Shown here piece by piece: positions 1 to 8,682 of a stretch of DNA of 64,000 nucleotides. Below the pieces are notes generated by a model. That model saw nothing but the letters and a program-made list of their open reading frames with translations. It was not told the DNA's origin and searched no databases. A program made the position numbers and the translations under genes. This DNA comes from Bacteroidia bacterium. Its GTDB lineage: Bacteria; Bacteroidota; Bacteroidia; UKL13-3. Numbering within the stretch: position 1 is the stretch's first letter; every line of letters starts with the position of its first letter. Location of the stretch: the NCBI GenBank assembly GCA_014376805.1, contig JACMQU010000017.1, forward strand, positions 1 through 64,000. Reading direction: 5' to 3'.

Positions 1-2
1 AT

Positions 3-1334
3 GCAAACGGTTGTAAAGCAACTTCTTCAACATTTATAGTTAGTATAAACGAAAATCCTAATCCTGTTATCTCTGGTGCAGGTCAGGTTTGTGAAAATGG
101 AACTTATGCGTACAATTTACCTGCTAATCAAAACCGGGTTTATTTATGGACTGCTTCTAATGGAGTAGTGCAAAGCGGTCAAGGTACATCATCAGTTAAT
201 GTTACGTGGAATACTGGATTTGCATCAGGTACTTTGTATGTTAAAGATTCATCTGCCACTACCGGTTGTGTTAGTATATCGTTGCCTAAAAATGTTATTA
301 TTAACCCTATACCTACACCTGTAATTTTAGGTAAAGTGGCGGTTTGTACTGGCGAGAAAGTTGTTTACAATACACCTGGTAATTCGGGCAGACAATTTAC
401 ATGGACTGTAACCAACGGATTAATTATTTCGGGTGCAGGAACCAATGTAGTAACTGTATTGTGGACTAATGCCGGCACCGGCGTATTAAATGTAATGGAT
501 TCAAATACAATTACAGGTTGTCATGCAACTGCAACTGCATTTACCACAAATATTAGTGCTTCTCCGGCCGGGACTATAACAGGTGTGCTTAAAGCTTGTA
601 ACAATTCTATAGAGAATTATAGCGTAGAAGGTAACTCGGCAAGCAATTACACATGGAGTGTATTTAATGGTTCAATTGTGACTGGTCAGGGAACAAACAA
701 TGTAACCATTAAATGGAGTGGTATTGGCACTGGAGTTGTTATCATTAACGATTCAATTGTTACTACCGGTTGCTCTACTTTGGGTGCAGATACTATAACA
801 ATCAACCCACTTCCAAACGCAGGCTTTACTACTTCACAGTCTCAGGGTATTGTAACCTTTACTCCACAATTGAGCGGTTTAACATATCATTGGACATTTG
901 GTGATGGCGATTCAAGTAAGGTTCAAAGCCCGGTTCATACCTATGCAAGCAATAAATTCTACGCAGTTAATTTGCAGGCAACAAATGCAAACGGATGTTC
1001 TAATGATTCATTGATAAATGTTCAGGTTAAAACTGTTGGCTTGCAAAGTGTACTGGCCGGTAAGTTTGATATGAGTGTGTATCCAAATCCGTTCCATGGC
1101 CGCACACTAATCTCTTTTAACTTACATGAAGCTTCATCTGTTAGTCTTGAAATATTTGATATGACAGGCAGATTGATTAAAACTTTTGTAACCGGTGAAT
1201 CATATGCATCAGGATTGTATGAGTTTACATTTGATGCAGATCAGATACAGACAGCAAGCTCCATGTACCTGGTTCGATTAAAAGTAAATGATACCATCAG
1301 GTTCCTTAAAATTATGGAGGCTGATAGGAATTAA
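3..1334 (+). CDS. T9SS-exported repeat protein, 3' part (5' end outside window)
   Basis: The reading frame is open from base 3, so the gene begins before the window; the GTG at 168 in the ORF track is not the real start. The visible part holds about three Ig/PKD-like repeats of roughly 85 residues, each with a Y-x-W-x-V-x-N-G core, a GQGTN/GAGTN turn, an aromatic V-x-W strand and a TGC before the next repeat. A PKD domain follows (HWTFGDGDSS...HTYA). The last ~80 residues form a type A T9SS sorting domain (VYPNPFHGRTLISFNL, then LEIFDMTGRLI, then YLVRLKV). The protein should cross the outer membrane by type IX secretion and be released or anchored at the surface after cleavage of this domain. 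Its catalytic or adhesive function, if any, lies upstream and is not visible. The repeats and cysteines suggest a large adhesin-like surface protein. Confidence 0.85.
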   Translation, partial: ANGCKATSSTFIVSINENPNPVISGAGQVCENGTYAYNLPANQNRVYLWTASNGVVQSGQGTSSVNVTWNTGFASGTLYVKDSSATTGCVSISLPKNVIINPIPTPVILGKVAVCTGEKVVYNTPGNSGRQFTWTVTNGLIISGAGTNVVTVLWTNAGTGVLNVMDSNTITGCHATATAFTTNISASPAGTITGVLKACNNSIENYSVEGNSASNYTWSVFNGSIVTGQGTNNVTIKWSGIGTGVVIINDSIVTTGCSTLGADTITINPLPNAGFTTSQSQGIVTFTPQLSGLTYHWTFGDGDSSKVQSPVHTYASNKFYAVNLQATNANGCSNDSLINVQVKTVGLQSVLAGKFDMSVYPNPFHGRTLISFNLHEASSVSLEIFDMTGRLIKTFVTGESYASGLYEFTFDADQIQTASSMYLVRLKVNDTIRFLKIMEADRN

Positions 1335-1343
1335 TAGAAGCAT

Positions 1344-1401
1344 AAATTAAAAAGCGAAGGCCCCGTATTCAATAAAATACGGGGCCTTCGCTTTTTAATT
1401 T
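1344..1401. terminator. Strong bidirectional terminator hairpin
   Basis: A perfect 26-bp stem (AAATTAAAAAGCGAAGG... with its exact complement) surrounds a 6-base CAATAA loop. The A-run on the left and T-run on the right let it work in both directions. It lies between two convergent genes, the T9SS protein and the minus-strand gene at 1516. Confidence 0.9.
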
Positions 1402-1515
1402 ATATGTTTTAAAAAAGCAACCATTAAAGATGTATAATCAATGCTGATAAAAAAACAAAACCAAATAAGAGAAAAAATCTGTTAATCAAGCTTATTACGC
1501 CACAGAGCAAACATC

Positions 1516-2061
1516 TTAATCTTTGCCGCCTTTTTCGCCAGTAAACTGATCATGGGGAAATTTAAACAATACATTAAAAGTTGTAAGCGATCCATAAATT
1601 CTGGTAATGTATTGTTGCATGTTTACCTTGTCTTCATCGCTTAATTTGTCGTGCGCATTGATGCGTTGTTCTAAAACCCTGATCCGGTCACGCAGCATTA
1701 CTATTTTATGAAAAAAAGTATCAATAGGGATTTCCTTATTACTCATTTCCTTATCACCGGGTTGTAATATCATTTTGCCATTTGTCCACTTACTGCCAAG
1801 ACTAACATGCTCGGGCATTTCGGTCCATTTCCTTAAAATGCGCATTAATGTTTGTTCAAGTTCCATATTGCTTATCAGGTCATCAGGAGGCTCAATTCCC
1901 TCCACAATTTCCATTTCATTGCTAAGGCGCGGAATATCTTTGCGGCCCTCGTTTATAAATGTTACCTGGTAATGCGATGTTTTTACATTCACAATTACAC
2001 CGTCTCCGTAGGTGGGGTGCTTAACCCTGCTACCAATTCCAAGATTGTCTGCTTGTACCAT
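1516..2061 (-). CDS. Conserved hypothetical protein with SH3-like N-terminal segment
   Basis: This 181-residue soluble protein has no signal peptide. Residues ~8-50 (GSRVKHPTYGDGVIVNV, then YQVTF, then G-R-K-D-I) look like the small SH3/Tudor-like beta-barrel found at the C-terminus of UvrD/PcrA helicases and in other nucleic-acid or RNA-polymerase-binding proteins. The rest is predicted mainly helical, with an acidic linker (EPPDDLI) and a likely coiled-coil stretch (IVMLRDRIRVLEQRI). I do not recognise a named family. A nucleic-acid-associated role is inference from the barrel-like N-terminus only. It is divergent from dcd, with a short AT-rich gap between them. Confidence 0.6.
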   Translation of the reverse strand: MVQADNLGIGSRVKHPTYGDGVIVNVKTSHYQVTFINEGRKDIPRLSNEMEIVEGIEPPDDLISNMELEQTLMRILRKWTEMPEHVSLGSKWTNGKMILQPGDKEMSNKEIPIDTFFHKIVMLRDRIRVLEQRINAHDKLSDEDKVNMQQYITRIYGSLTTFNVLFKFPHDQFTGEKGGKD

Positions 2062-2140
2062 ATTAGATTGTTATTGAAGTTTAGCAAAATAATTTTAATA
2101 TTTGAAAAGCGAAGACTTTAATTTGTTAAAATTTTAATTA

Positions 2141-2677
2141 ATGATACTCTCCGATAAAAAAATCCTTGAAGAAATAGAAGCAGGCAATATTCTGATTGAA
2201 CCATTTAGAAAAGATTGCCTGGGAACAAACAGTTATGATGTGCACCTTGGCAGGCATCTTGCTTGTTATAAAGACCGGGTTCTGGATGCTCGCGAACATA
2301 ATAAAATAGAACTGTTCGAAATTCCGCAGGAAGGCTATGTATTGCAACCGGATACGCTTTATCTGGGCGTTACGGCAGAGTACACAGAAACACACAAGCA
2401 GGTGCCCTTTCTGGAAGGCAAAAGCAGTACAGGACGCTTAGGTATTAATATACATGCTACTGCAGGCAAAGGCGATGTGGGTTTTTGTAATACCTGGACA
2501 TTAGAAATTTCTTGCCTGCAGCCGGTTCGCATCTATGCAGGTATGCCTATTGGCCAGCTTATTTATTTTGAAGTAAAAGGTGAAATTGAATCAATGTACA
2601 ACACACGCAAAAATGCCAAGTACAATAAAAGAACGGTGAAACCTGTTGAAAGTATGATGTGGAAGAATAAGTTTTAA
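2141..2677 (+). CDS. dcd: dCTP deaminase
   Basis: The 178-residue protein converts dCTP to dUTP, feeding dTMP synthesis. It starts MILSDKKILEEIEAGNILIEP, the usual Dcd opening, and carries the trimeric dUTPase-like fold motifs. EGKSSTGRLGI is the substrate-binding segment with the conserved Arg, and TWTLEISCLQP contains the Glu expected to activate water. Glycine-rich GKGDVGF and MPIGQL segments follow. Length matches the family. It is transcribed alone, divergent from the gene at 1516 and 84 bases ahead of the TonB receptor. Confidence 0.93.
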   Translation: MILSDKKILEEIEAGNILIEPFRKDCLGTNSYDVHLGRHLACYKDRVLDAREHNKIELFEIPQEGYVLQPDTLYLGVTAEYTETHKQVPFLEGKSSTGRLGINIHATAGKGDVGFCNTWTLEISCLQPVRIYAGMPIGQLIYFEVKGEIESMYNTRKNAKYNKRTVKPVESMMWKNKF

Positions 2678-2761
2678 AAACAATCGTTATTAAATTCAAC
2701 AAAAATTAAAATGGGCTATATTTAACTATATGGTTTTTTTTGAAAATTAATTTTAGTATTT

Positions 2762-5125
2762 ATGAAATACATAATGCTGTTACTATTTGTAACTACAATC
2801 CTTTCGGTTCAGGCCCAGAAAAAATTCACCATTAGCGGGTATGTTAAGGAAGCAGGTAGTGCCGAAACACTAATGGGTGCAAGCATTGCCATACCTGCTG
2901 TAAGAGCAGGCACCATTTCTAATAATTATGGCTTTTACAGCATTACCTTAAATGAAGGAATCTATGAATTTGTGGTTACTTATGTTGGTTATAAACCTAA
3001 AGCTTTTTCTGTTACCTTGGATAAAAGTATTGAACTTGATTTAATTCTTGATCCCGCTAATGCTTTAAGTGAAGTAGTAATTACCGGTTCAAAAAAAATG
3101 CAACGACTTGCTGATGAAACACGCATGAGTGTAATTGAAATACCTATTGAACAAATTAAAGATATACCTGCTTTGCTAGGTGAAAAAGATGTGCTTAAAG
3201 TAATACAGTTATTACCAGGTGTACAAAAAGGCAGTGAAGGAAGTGCCGGAATTTATGTGCGCGGCGGTGGCCCCGATCAAAACCTTATTATACTTGATGA
3301 TGCCATTGTTTATAATGCATATCACCTGTTTGGATTCTTTAGCTTATTTAATGGGGATGCGCTAAAGAGTGTAGAACTAACCAAAGGTGGATTCCCCGCA
3401 AGGTATGGTGGGAGGCTTTCTTCAGTTATTGAAATGAATATGAAAGAAGGTAATAAAGAAAAATTACATGGCGAAGCAGGCATTGGTTTAATCGCGTCCA
3501 GGCTTTTGCTTGAAGGTCCAATTGTAAAAGGTAAGTCTTCTTTTTTAATATCAGGCAGACGAACCTATGTAGATGTACTTTCTTTACCTTTTCAAACCGG
3601 TGATACCAAAGCGGGCTATTATTTTTATGATCTGAACGCAAAAGCTAATTATGAAATTAATCGGAAAAACCGCATTTATTTAAGTGGTTATTTTGGCCGG
3701 GATAAGTTTTATGCGAGAGGAAAATATGAACAATCAAGTTCAGATTTTGGATTGGGATGGGGGAATTCTACAGCTACTTTTCGTTGGAATCATTTGTATA
3801 ATAATAAACTATTTGCAAACACCTCTCTTATCTTTAGTAATTTTTTATTCAATACCTATGAAGAAAATAAATCTAACGGCAATACTTTTTCTTTAAATTA
3901 TAGTTCGGGGATAACCGATTTTTCTATTAAACACGATCTCGATTTCAGGCCCAATCCCAACCATAACATAAGAGCCGGCTTTAACCTTATTTACCACGTT
4001 TTTGTGCCTTCCGCCATCGTTACAAAAAATGATTATTCAGGGCAAAATCAAAATGTAAAAAGTAATGTCGTTTCCATGGAAAATGCCATTTATATAGAAG
4101 ATGATATGAAGCTCGGTTCAAGATTAAAACTAAACCCCGGCTTGCGTATTTCGCATTTCAATTCTCAAAATACCAATTATGTTTTGCCTGAACCCAGGTT
4201 AAATATGGCGTATAAAATAAAAAGCGATTTAGCCATTAAAACATCGTATGCCGTTATGAATCAGTATGTGCATTTATTATCCAATTCAGGCCTGGGTTTG
4301 CCAACCGATTTATGGGTTCCTTCTTCAACCAATTTAAAACCAACAAAAGGCTGGCAGCTTGCAGCGGGACTGGCAAAAGACTTTGTTGAAAAAGAATTTT
4401 CTGTTAGCATAGAGGGTTATTATAAAGAATCAAAAAATATAATTGCCTATAAAGATGGTGCCAGTTTCTTAGACCTTGGTCCGGGTAATAACAATACCAA
4501 TAAAGGCAGTTATGCATGGGAGCAAAATATAGTGGCAGGTAAGGGATGGAGCTATGGCGGTGAATTCTTGCTTCAAAAGAAAACAGGTTTGCTAACCGGT
4601 TGGGTTGGTTATACTTTATCGTGGACACAGATGCAGTTTGATGCTCTCAATTTTGGTCAAAAGTTTTGGGCACGGTATGATAGAAGACATGATATTTCTG
4701 TTGTTTGTATTTATAAAATAAGAGAGGAAAATACCGAACATGGTGCTATTAAATTATCAGTTGTATGGGTTTATGGCACCGGCAATGCAATTACCTTACC
4801 CGTAGCAGAATATAATTCTCCGGTTCATAATCCCGGCCCCGGTAGTAATATGGGTTTTAATGGCAATACAGTTTCACAATACACCGGTCGTAACCAATTC
4901 AGAATGGGTGCTTACCATCGCATGGACATAGGCATTCAGTTAACAAAAAAAATGAAATATTATTTGCGCACCTGGGAGTTTAGCGTTTACAATTTATACA
5001 ATAGAGCCAACCCTTATTTTTATTATATTGAAAGTTCATTTGATGGTATTAATACCAAGCGTACTTTAACGCAGATTTCCCTTTTTCCATTGATTCCGTC
5101 CATATCCTACAACATCAAATTTTAA
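2762..5125 (+). CDS. TonB-dependent outer-membrane receptor with carboxypeptidase-like N-domain
   Basis: This is a 787-residue outer-membrane transporter. A signal peptide (MKYIMLLLFVTTILSVQA) is followed by a CarboxypepD_reg-like beta-sandwich (residues ~22-105: SGYVKEAGSAETLMGA...YGFYSITL). The plug domain comes next (~130-240: KDIPALLGEKDVLKVIQLLPGV, GIYVRGGGPDQNLIILDDA, PARYGGRLSSVIEM), then a beta-barrel ending SISYNIKF with a C-terminal Phe. It is shorter than SusC proteins (~1000 residues) and lacks a SusD partner. Its neighbour 11 bases downstream is a DUF4249 lipoprotein, a recurrent pairing in Bacteroidota. The substrate is unknown and neither the plug nor the context identifies it. 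Confidence 0.9.
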   Translation: MKYIMLLLFVTTILSVQAQKKFTISGYVKEAGSAETLMGASIAIPAVRAGTISNNYGFYSITLNEGIYEFVVTYVGYKPKAFSVTLDKSIELDLILDPANALSEVVITGSKKMQRLADETRMSVIEIPIEQIKDIPALLGEKDVLKVIQLLPGVQKGSEGSAGIYVRGGGPDQNLIILDDAIVYNAYHLFGFFSLFNGDALKSVELTKGGFPARYGGRLSSVIEMNMKEGNKEKLHGEAGIGLIASRLLLEGPIVKGKSSFLISGRRTYVDVLSLPFQTGDTKAGYYFYDLNAKANYEINRKNRIYLSGYFGRDKFYARGKYEQSSSDFGLGWGNSTATFRWNHLYNNKLFANTSLIFSNFLFNTYEENKSNGNTFSLNYSSGITDFSIKHDLDFRPNPNHNIRAGFNLIYHVFVPSAIVTKNDYSGQNQNVKSNVVSMENAIYIEDDMKLGSRLKLNPGLRISHFNSQNTNYVLPEPRLNMAYKIKSDLAIKTSYAVMNQYVHLLSNSGLGLPTDLWVPSSTNLKPTKGWQLAAGLAKDFVEKEFSVSIEGYYKESKNIIAYKDGASFLDLGPGNNNTNKGSYAWEQNIVAGKGWSYGGEFLLQKKTGLLTGWVGYTLSWTQMQFDALNFGQKFWARYDRRHDISVVCIYKIREENTEHGAIKLSVVWVYGTGNAITLPVAEYNSPVHNPGPGSNMGFNGNTVSQYTGRNQFRMGAYHRMDIGIQLTKKMKYYLRTWEFSVYNLYNRANPYFYYIESSFDGINTKRTLTQISLFPLIPSISYNIKF

Positions 5126-5136
5126 TAATAACCACC

Positions 5137-5994
5137 ATGATAAATATACCTATTAAAAATTTTGTGTTAGCGGTATTGCTTATTAGTTTTATCACGCTAT
5201 TGAGTTCATGCAGACCTAAACCGGTAACAGAGGTTAATTTACCCAATGTTGAAGCTCAACTTGTATTGTATTGTTTTTTATCACCCGATGATTCTGTTAT
5301 TGAGGTTCAGGTTACTAAATCGGTACCTGTTTTTGGAACGACTTTAAGCAACAAGGATTTAACCGTATCGAATGCCGATGTAAAAATTAGCAATGGGCTT
5401 CTAACTGCAATTGTTCCATTCAATCTTAAATCTAATAAATACATCCTTAGTCAGAATTTGTTTCCTATTATAGCATCACGAACTTATACTGTTACCGCTC
5501 AATCTGGAGCACTTAGTGTAAAAGGTACAACAAGTATTCCGGCTCATATTACCAGTTTAACAAGTGTTAAAGCACAATCTATTCAAGGGCCTGCACAAGA
5601 CGAATCAGAGGTATTGTTTAACATGAACTGGAAAGATGAACAGGGAATAAAAAATTATTACCGCATTCATCTGCAAACACGCGTTTATTTTTCAGCAACA
5701 GATACCTTTACAAATGTTATTGGCGACGAAATGTTTAATGATGAAAATAATGAGGGCAATCAGCTTAACGCACAGTTTCAGTCGTATCAATATAAATTTA
5801 ATTCAACCGATAGTGCCGATTATTTTATTTATCTTTTAAATACGGATGTGCATTATTATGAATACCATTTACGCAGACTGGCTTATGCTGGTGATGATCC
5901 TTTTAGCGAACCATTTCAGCAATATTCAAACGTTAATGGTGGATTGGGTGTGGTTTGTAGTTTTAGGAAAAGTGTTACTAAAATTACCTTCTAA
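5137..5994 (+). CDS. DUF4249 family lipoprotein, partner of the TonB receptor
   Basis: The 285-residue protein begins with a lipoprotein signal (ISFITLLSSC, lipobox Cys at residue 25), so it should be lipidated and outer-membrane associated. The family is recognised by an N-terminal EAQLVLYCFLSPDDSVIEVQVTKS segment followed by beta-strand repeats, and by its position 11 bases after a TonB receptor. It probably acts as a surface accessory for the same ligand, by analogy to SusD-type partners; this is inference. The C-terminus (GGLGVVCSFRKS) matches the usual family ending, so it appears full length. The two genes share a terminator at 6011. Confidence 0.82.
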   Translation: MINIPIKNFVLAVLLISFITLLSSCRPKPVTEVNLPNVEAQLVLYCFLSPDDSVIEVQVTKSVPVFGTTLSNKDLTVSNADVKISNGLLTAIVPFNLKSNKYILSQNLFPIIASRTYTVTAQSGALSVKGTTSIPAHITSLTSVKAQSIQGPAQDESEVLFNMNWKDEQGIKNYYRIHLQTRVYFSATDTFTNVIGDEMFNDENNEGNQLNAQFQSYQYKFNSTDSADYFIYLLNTDVHYYEYHLRRLAYAGDDPFSEPFQQYSNVNGGLGVVCSFRKSVTKITF

Positions 5995-6010
5995 TAAAAG
6001 TTATTCTTTA

Positions 6011-6058
6011 AAAAAAAATGCGGTAAGGATTAATTTACCACCCTCACCGCATTTTATT
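6011..6058. terminator. Terminator between convergent genes
   Basis: AAAATGCGGTAAGG pairs with CCTCACCGCATTTT (one mismatch), with an A-run on the left and a T-rich tail on the right. It lies just after the DUF4249 gene and just before the end of the minus-strand gene at 6088, so it can serve both. Confidence 0.8.
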
Positions 6059-6087
6059 TTTACAACTTCATATTATCTTAAAAATAT

Positions 6088-6747
6088 TTATTTACCACCG
6101 TTTTTCTTAACAGCTTTCATCACATCTTCTTTAGTTAAACCAGTTGTGTTTTTATCCGGATCTGCCGCATTATCTGCTGTAGCGAAAGTTAGTTTTTGCA
6201 TGTATTCGGGATTACCGCCATTCATTTTTTCTTTAATAATATCTCCGTAAGCCATACGTGCCATTTCAACGGTTTTCTTCCCGGTTATTATATCATGGGC
6301 TAAGTTAAGAGCTAAAAAATTATTAGCTTCCTTGTCGCAACGGGCACTCATAAATCCCTGTGTCCGGTCAAAAGTTACACTCCCATCAAAAGCGCCAAGT
6401 TCATCCATTTTATCTTCAGGAACTTTATACATAATAGTGGTTTGCATCATGTCAGTATGCTCAATAGGAAAACTGTGTTTTATATCTTTTTTGTTAATGC
6501 AGATTTTTTTCCAGATTCCTTTATTCATCCAAATCATTTCATCAGGAGCTATTATATCAGCCTTACCATATTTTGCTGTAATCTCCTCAACAGCCATGCG
6601 TGATGCTTCTGGCCAGCCATCCATCTGTTCCATTGAAGTGATGACTAAAGGTGTACCAGCTTTTGCTTCTTCAGTAAAAGTTGATTTTGTAATTACAGCA
6701 GCACCAATTGCGATAACGGCCGTAATAAGAATAATTTTCATTTTCAT
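6088..6747 (-). CDS. Secreted hypothetical protein
   Basis: A 219-residue protein with an N-terminal hydrophobic signal (MKMKIILITAVIAIGAAVI) and no lipobox, so probably periplasmic. The mature part includes GWPEASRMAVEEITAKYGK, WMNKGIWKKICINK, FPIEHTDMMQTTIMYKVP and a helical C-terminal half with NFLALNLAHDIITGKKTVEMARMAYGD. The C-terminus is lysine and glycine rich (DVMKAVKKNGGK). I do not recognise the family. It is a single-gene unit, convergent with the TonB/DUF4249 pair and preceded by a long gene-free stretch. Confidence 0.6.
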   Translation of the reverse strand: MKMKIILITAVIAIGAAVITKSTFTEEAKAGTPLVITSMEQMDGWPEASRMAVEEITAKYGKADIIAPDEMIWMNKGIWKKICINKKDIKHSFPIEHTDMMQTTIMYKVPEDKMDELGAFDGSVTFDRTQGFMSARCDKEANNFLALNLAHDIITGKKTVEMARMAYGDIIKEKMNGGNPEYMQKLTFATADNAADPDKNTTGLTKEDVMKAVKKNGGK

Positions 6748-7292
6748 TTTGTTTTTTTTTGATTAATTAGTTAAATAATATTTATTTAAATTCAAAAATC
6801 TCACCAAATTCAAAAATTTTAAATGAAAAAGTTAAAGTCCTTTATTTTGAACCGTTTTAAACCATTGGAAGGCCATTTAACGGGAATCAAATAAGGCACT
6901 TAATCTGGGTAAATCCGACCTTATTTTGGGGATTTTAGTATGGGTGGGTATAATTTTGTGTAGATGTAGGACAAGTTTATTTAACTTAAAATAATTTCGC
7001 TTATTTATCTTATTTATAATTAATTAGCCCTTTGAACCATTTTGTTTTTTTATTCATTATATTTCAAATTCCCTATTTGAAGATTTTCAATTTTAAAGTC
7101 ATTTTTTATTAATAGGTCTCTGGTTTAATAAGTTTGAAGATAAATTGATTCAACCTTTTTTAATGCAAAACATTTTATGTAACGGTGTCTTTGAAGTTAT
7201 CAAACAGTAATTATTTAATAAAAAAGACACCACTCATTAACAAAATAATTATCTTAGATTAATAAGAATTTATTAATTCAATAACACCCTTA
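6748..7292. other. Gene-free AT-rich stretch
   Basis: No plausible ORF is present. The stretch is the 5' region of the minus-strand secreted protein gene and the 3' region of the PfkB gene. The only structure I see is the inverted repeat at 7184-7231. Confidence 0.6.
7184..7231. repeat. Inverted repeat GGTGTCTTT / AAAGACACC
   Basis: A perfect 9-bp inverted repeat with a 30-base spacer lies about 60 bases downstream of the PfkB gene end. Neither arm is followed by a clear T-run, so a classical terminator is uncertain. An operator or a transcript-end hairpin are both possible. Confidence 0.35.
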
Positions 7293-8264
7293 CTAAATCT
7301 TCTCCGCTTCTTCAATCAGTTTCATTTTATCAATTGGAAACACACCAACTTCTTCGCATACCAAGCCGCCGGCTAAATTTGCCAGGGAGGCAATTTCTTT
7401 ATTGCTTAAGCCCAATGCAAGGCATAAGGCCGCAACGCTTATCACAGTATCTCCCGCTCCGCTTACATCTGCTATCTTTCTAATATGTGCCGGTAAATAC
7501 TCAAAGGTAATGCCATCGCTTATCATAACACCTCTTTCACTTAAAGTAACCATAATGTTTTTTAGTCCCATAACTTTCATCAGGTCCATAACGGCCAGTT
7601 CAAATTCACCTTTGTCAGAAGGATCAGCATCCCGCTTAAAACCTTCACGCAATTCTTTTAAATTAGGCTTAAACAAATCAACCCCTTTATAACTTAAGAA
7701 ATTTCTTTTCTTTGGATCAACCGCTACTTTAATACCTATTTTATTTGCATTTTCAACTACCTGCGAAACCAGTAACGGAGTAATTACCCCTTTATCATAA
7801 TCTTCAAAAATTATAACTTGTGCTCCTGGCAGTAAATCTTTATTGATGAGCTTACTTAAAACAAATGCATCATATTCATTTAACTGATCTATAATCTCAT
7901 TATCAATTCTGAGCATCTGATGATTTTGTGCGATCACCCTTGTTTTTGTAGTTGTAACTCTATCTTTAGACTTAACAATGCCCGAAGCATGTATCCCCGC
8001 TTTTTCCAGCAGTTTTATTAATTCATCGCCTTCCACATCGTCGCCAATAACAGAACAAAGTATAGGTTTTGCTCCAAGGGCAACAAGGTTTAGGGCAACA
8101 TTGGCGGCACCTCCCAAACGGTACTCTTTATTGGTAACTGCCACCACTGGCACGGGTGCTTCCGGCGAAATCCTTTCCACATGCCCTATCAGGTATGCAT
8201 CCAGCATTACATCACCAATTACCAATACTTTTAATCCTTCAAATTTGTTTATTATATTTTTCAT
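7293..8264 (-). CDS. hldA: PfkB-family D-glycero-D-manno-heptose-7-phosphate kinase-like protein
   Basis: A 323-residue cytosolic kinase resembling the HldA/RfaE domain I branch of the ribokinase family. It phosphorylates heptose-7-phosphate at C1 during ADP-heptose synthesis for LPS core. Near the N-terminus GDVMLDAYLIGHVERISPEAPVPVV is the diagnostic heptokinase segment, followed by RLGGAANVALNLVALGA (sugar-binding Gly pair). Near the C-terminus VSGAGDTVIS holds the catalytic base Asp and anion hole. The adenylyltransferase domain of bifunctional HldE is absent, so it is the stand-alone kinase type, and hldC is not in the window. A related sugar kinase is possible, but the N-terminal motif argues for heptose. 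Confidence 0.82.
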   Translation of the reverse strand: MKNIINKFEGLKVLVIGDVMLDAYLIGHVERISPEAPVPVVAVTNKEYRLGGAANVALNLVALGAKPILCSVIGDDVEGDELIKLLEKAGIHASGIVKSKDRVTTTKTRVIAQNHQMLRIDNEIIDQLNEYDAFVLSKLINKDLLPGAQVIIFEDYDKGVITPLLVSQVVENANKIGIKVAVDPKKRNFLSYKGVDLFKPNLKELREGFKRDADPSDKGEFELAVMDLMKVMGLKNIMVTLSERGVMISDGITFEYLPAHIRKIADVSGAGDTVISVAALCLALGLSNKEIASLANLAGGLVCEEVGVFPIDKMKLIEEAEKI

Positions 8265-8315
8265 CCACTTTATTATTTACGATATTTATAATTACGATAT
8301 AAGAATTTTATTTTT

Positions 8316-8597
8316 TTAATATTTTAAGGATTTAATTCCGATCATTTTACTTTCCATAATGTTAATCCAATACAAAGTTTCATCAGCTTCTTCTTTTGTA
8401 ATTTTTAGTTTATTAGTAAAATCAGCAGTTAATTTTGCACAACTGGCCGCACTATAATCTGCCCCATAAGAGGTGCCGCATTTTACAATTTGTTTTGCAA
8501 CTATCCAACCCAAATGCTTATTTGGTAATTCATCAATTAAAGCGATTGTGTTCACACCTATTTGTTTTGTGCTGTGTGTTATTTCTTCTTTCATCAT
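8316..8597 (-). CDS. Short four-helix-bundle protein (23S rRNA intervening-sequence type)
   Basis: This 93-residue protein matches the first three helices of the four-helix-bundle/IVS-protein family, with LPNKHLGWIVAKQIVKCGTSYGADYSAA, then KLTADFTNKLKITKEEADETLYWINIME. Family members usually run 110-130 residues and end with a fourth helix; this one stops after GIKSLKY, so roughly 20-30 residues are missing. It sits between the kinase and the aminotransferase genes, all on the minus strand. Molecular function of the family is unknown. It may be a naturally short member or a truncated one. Confidence 0.7.
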   Translation of the reverse strand: MMKEEITHSTKQIGVNTIALIDELPNKHLGWIVAKQIVKCGTSYGADYSAASCAKLTADFTNKLKITKEEADETLYWINIMESKMIGIKSLKY

Positions 8598-8682
8598 ATT
8601 AAATTACCAATTCATAAATCCAAATGTTTATCATTCTAATTTAACAGTCCTAACAAATCCTATCGTACATCTATCGCACATC

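Noticed and set aside
6951-6958. TAATTTTG promoter match on the plus strand
   Set aside because: There is no plus-strand gene downstream for over 3 kb and no -33 partner at the right distance; likely chance in AT-rich DNA.
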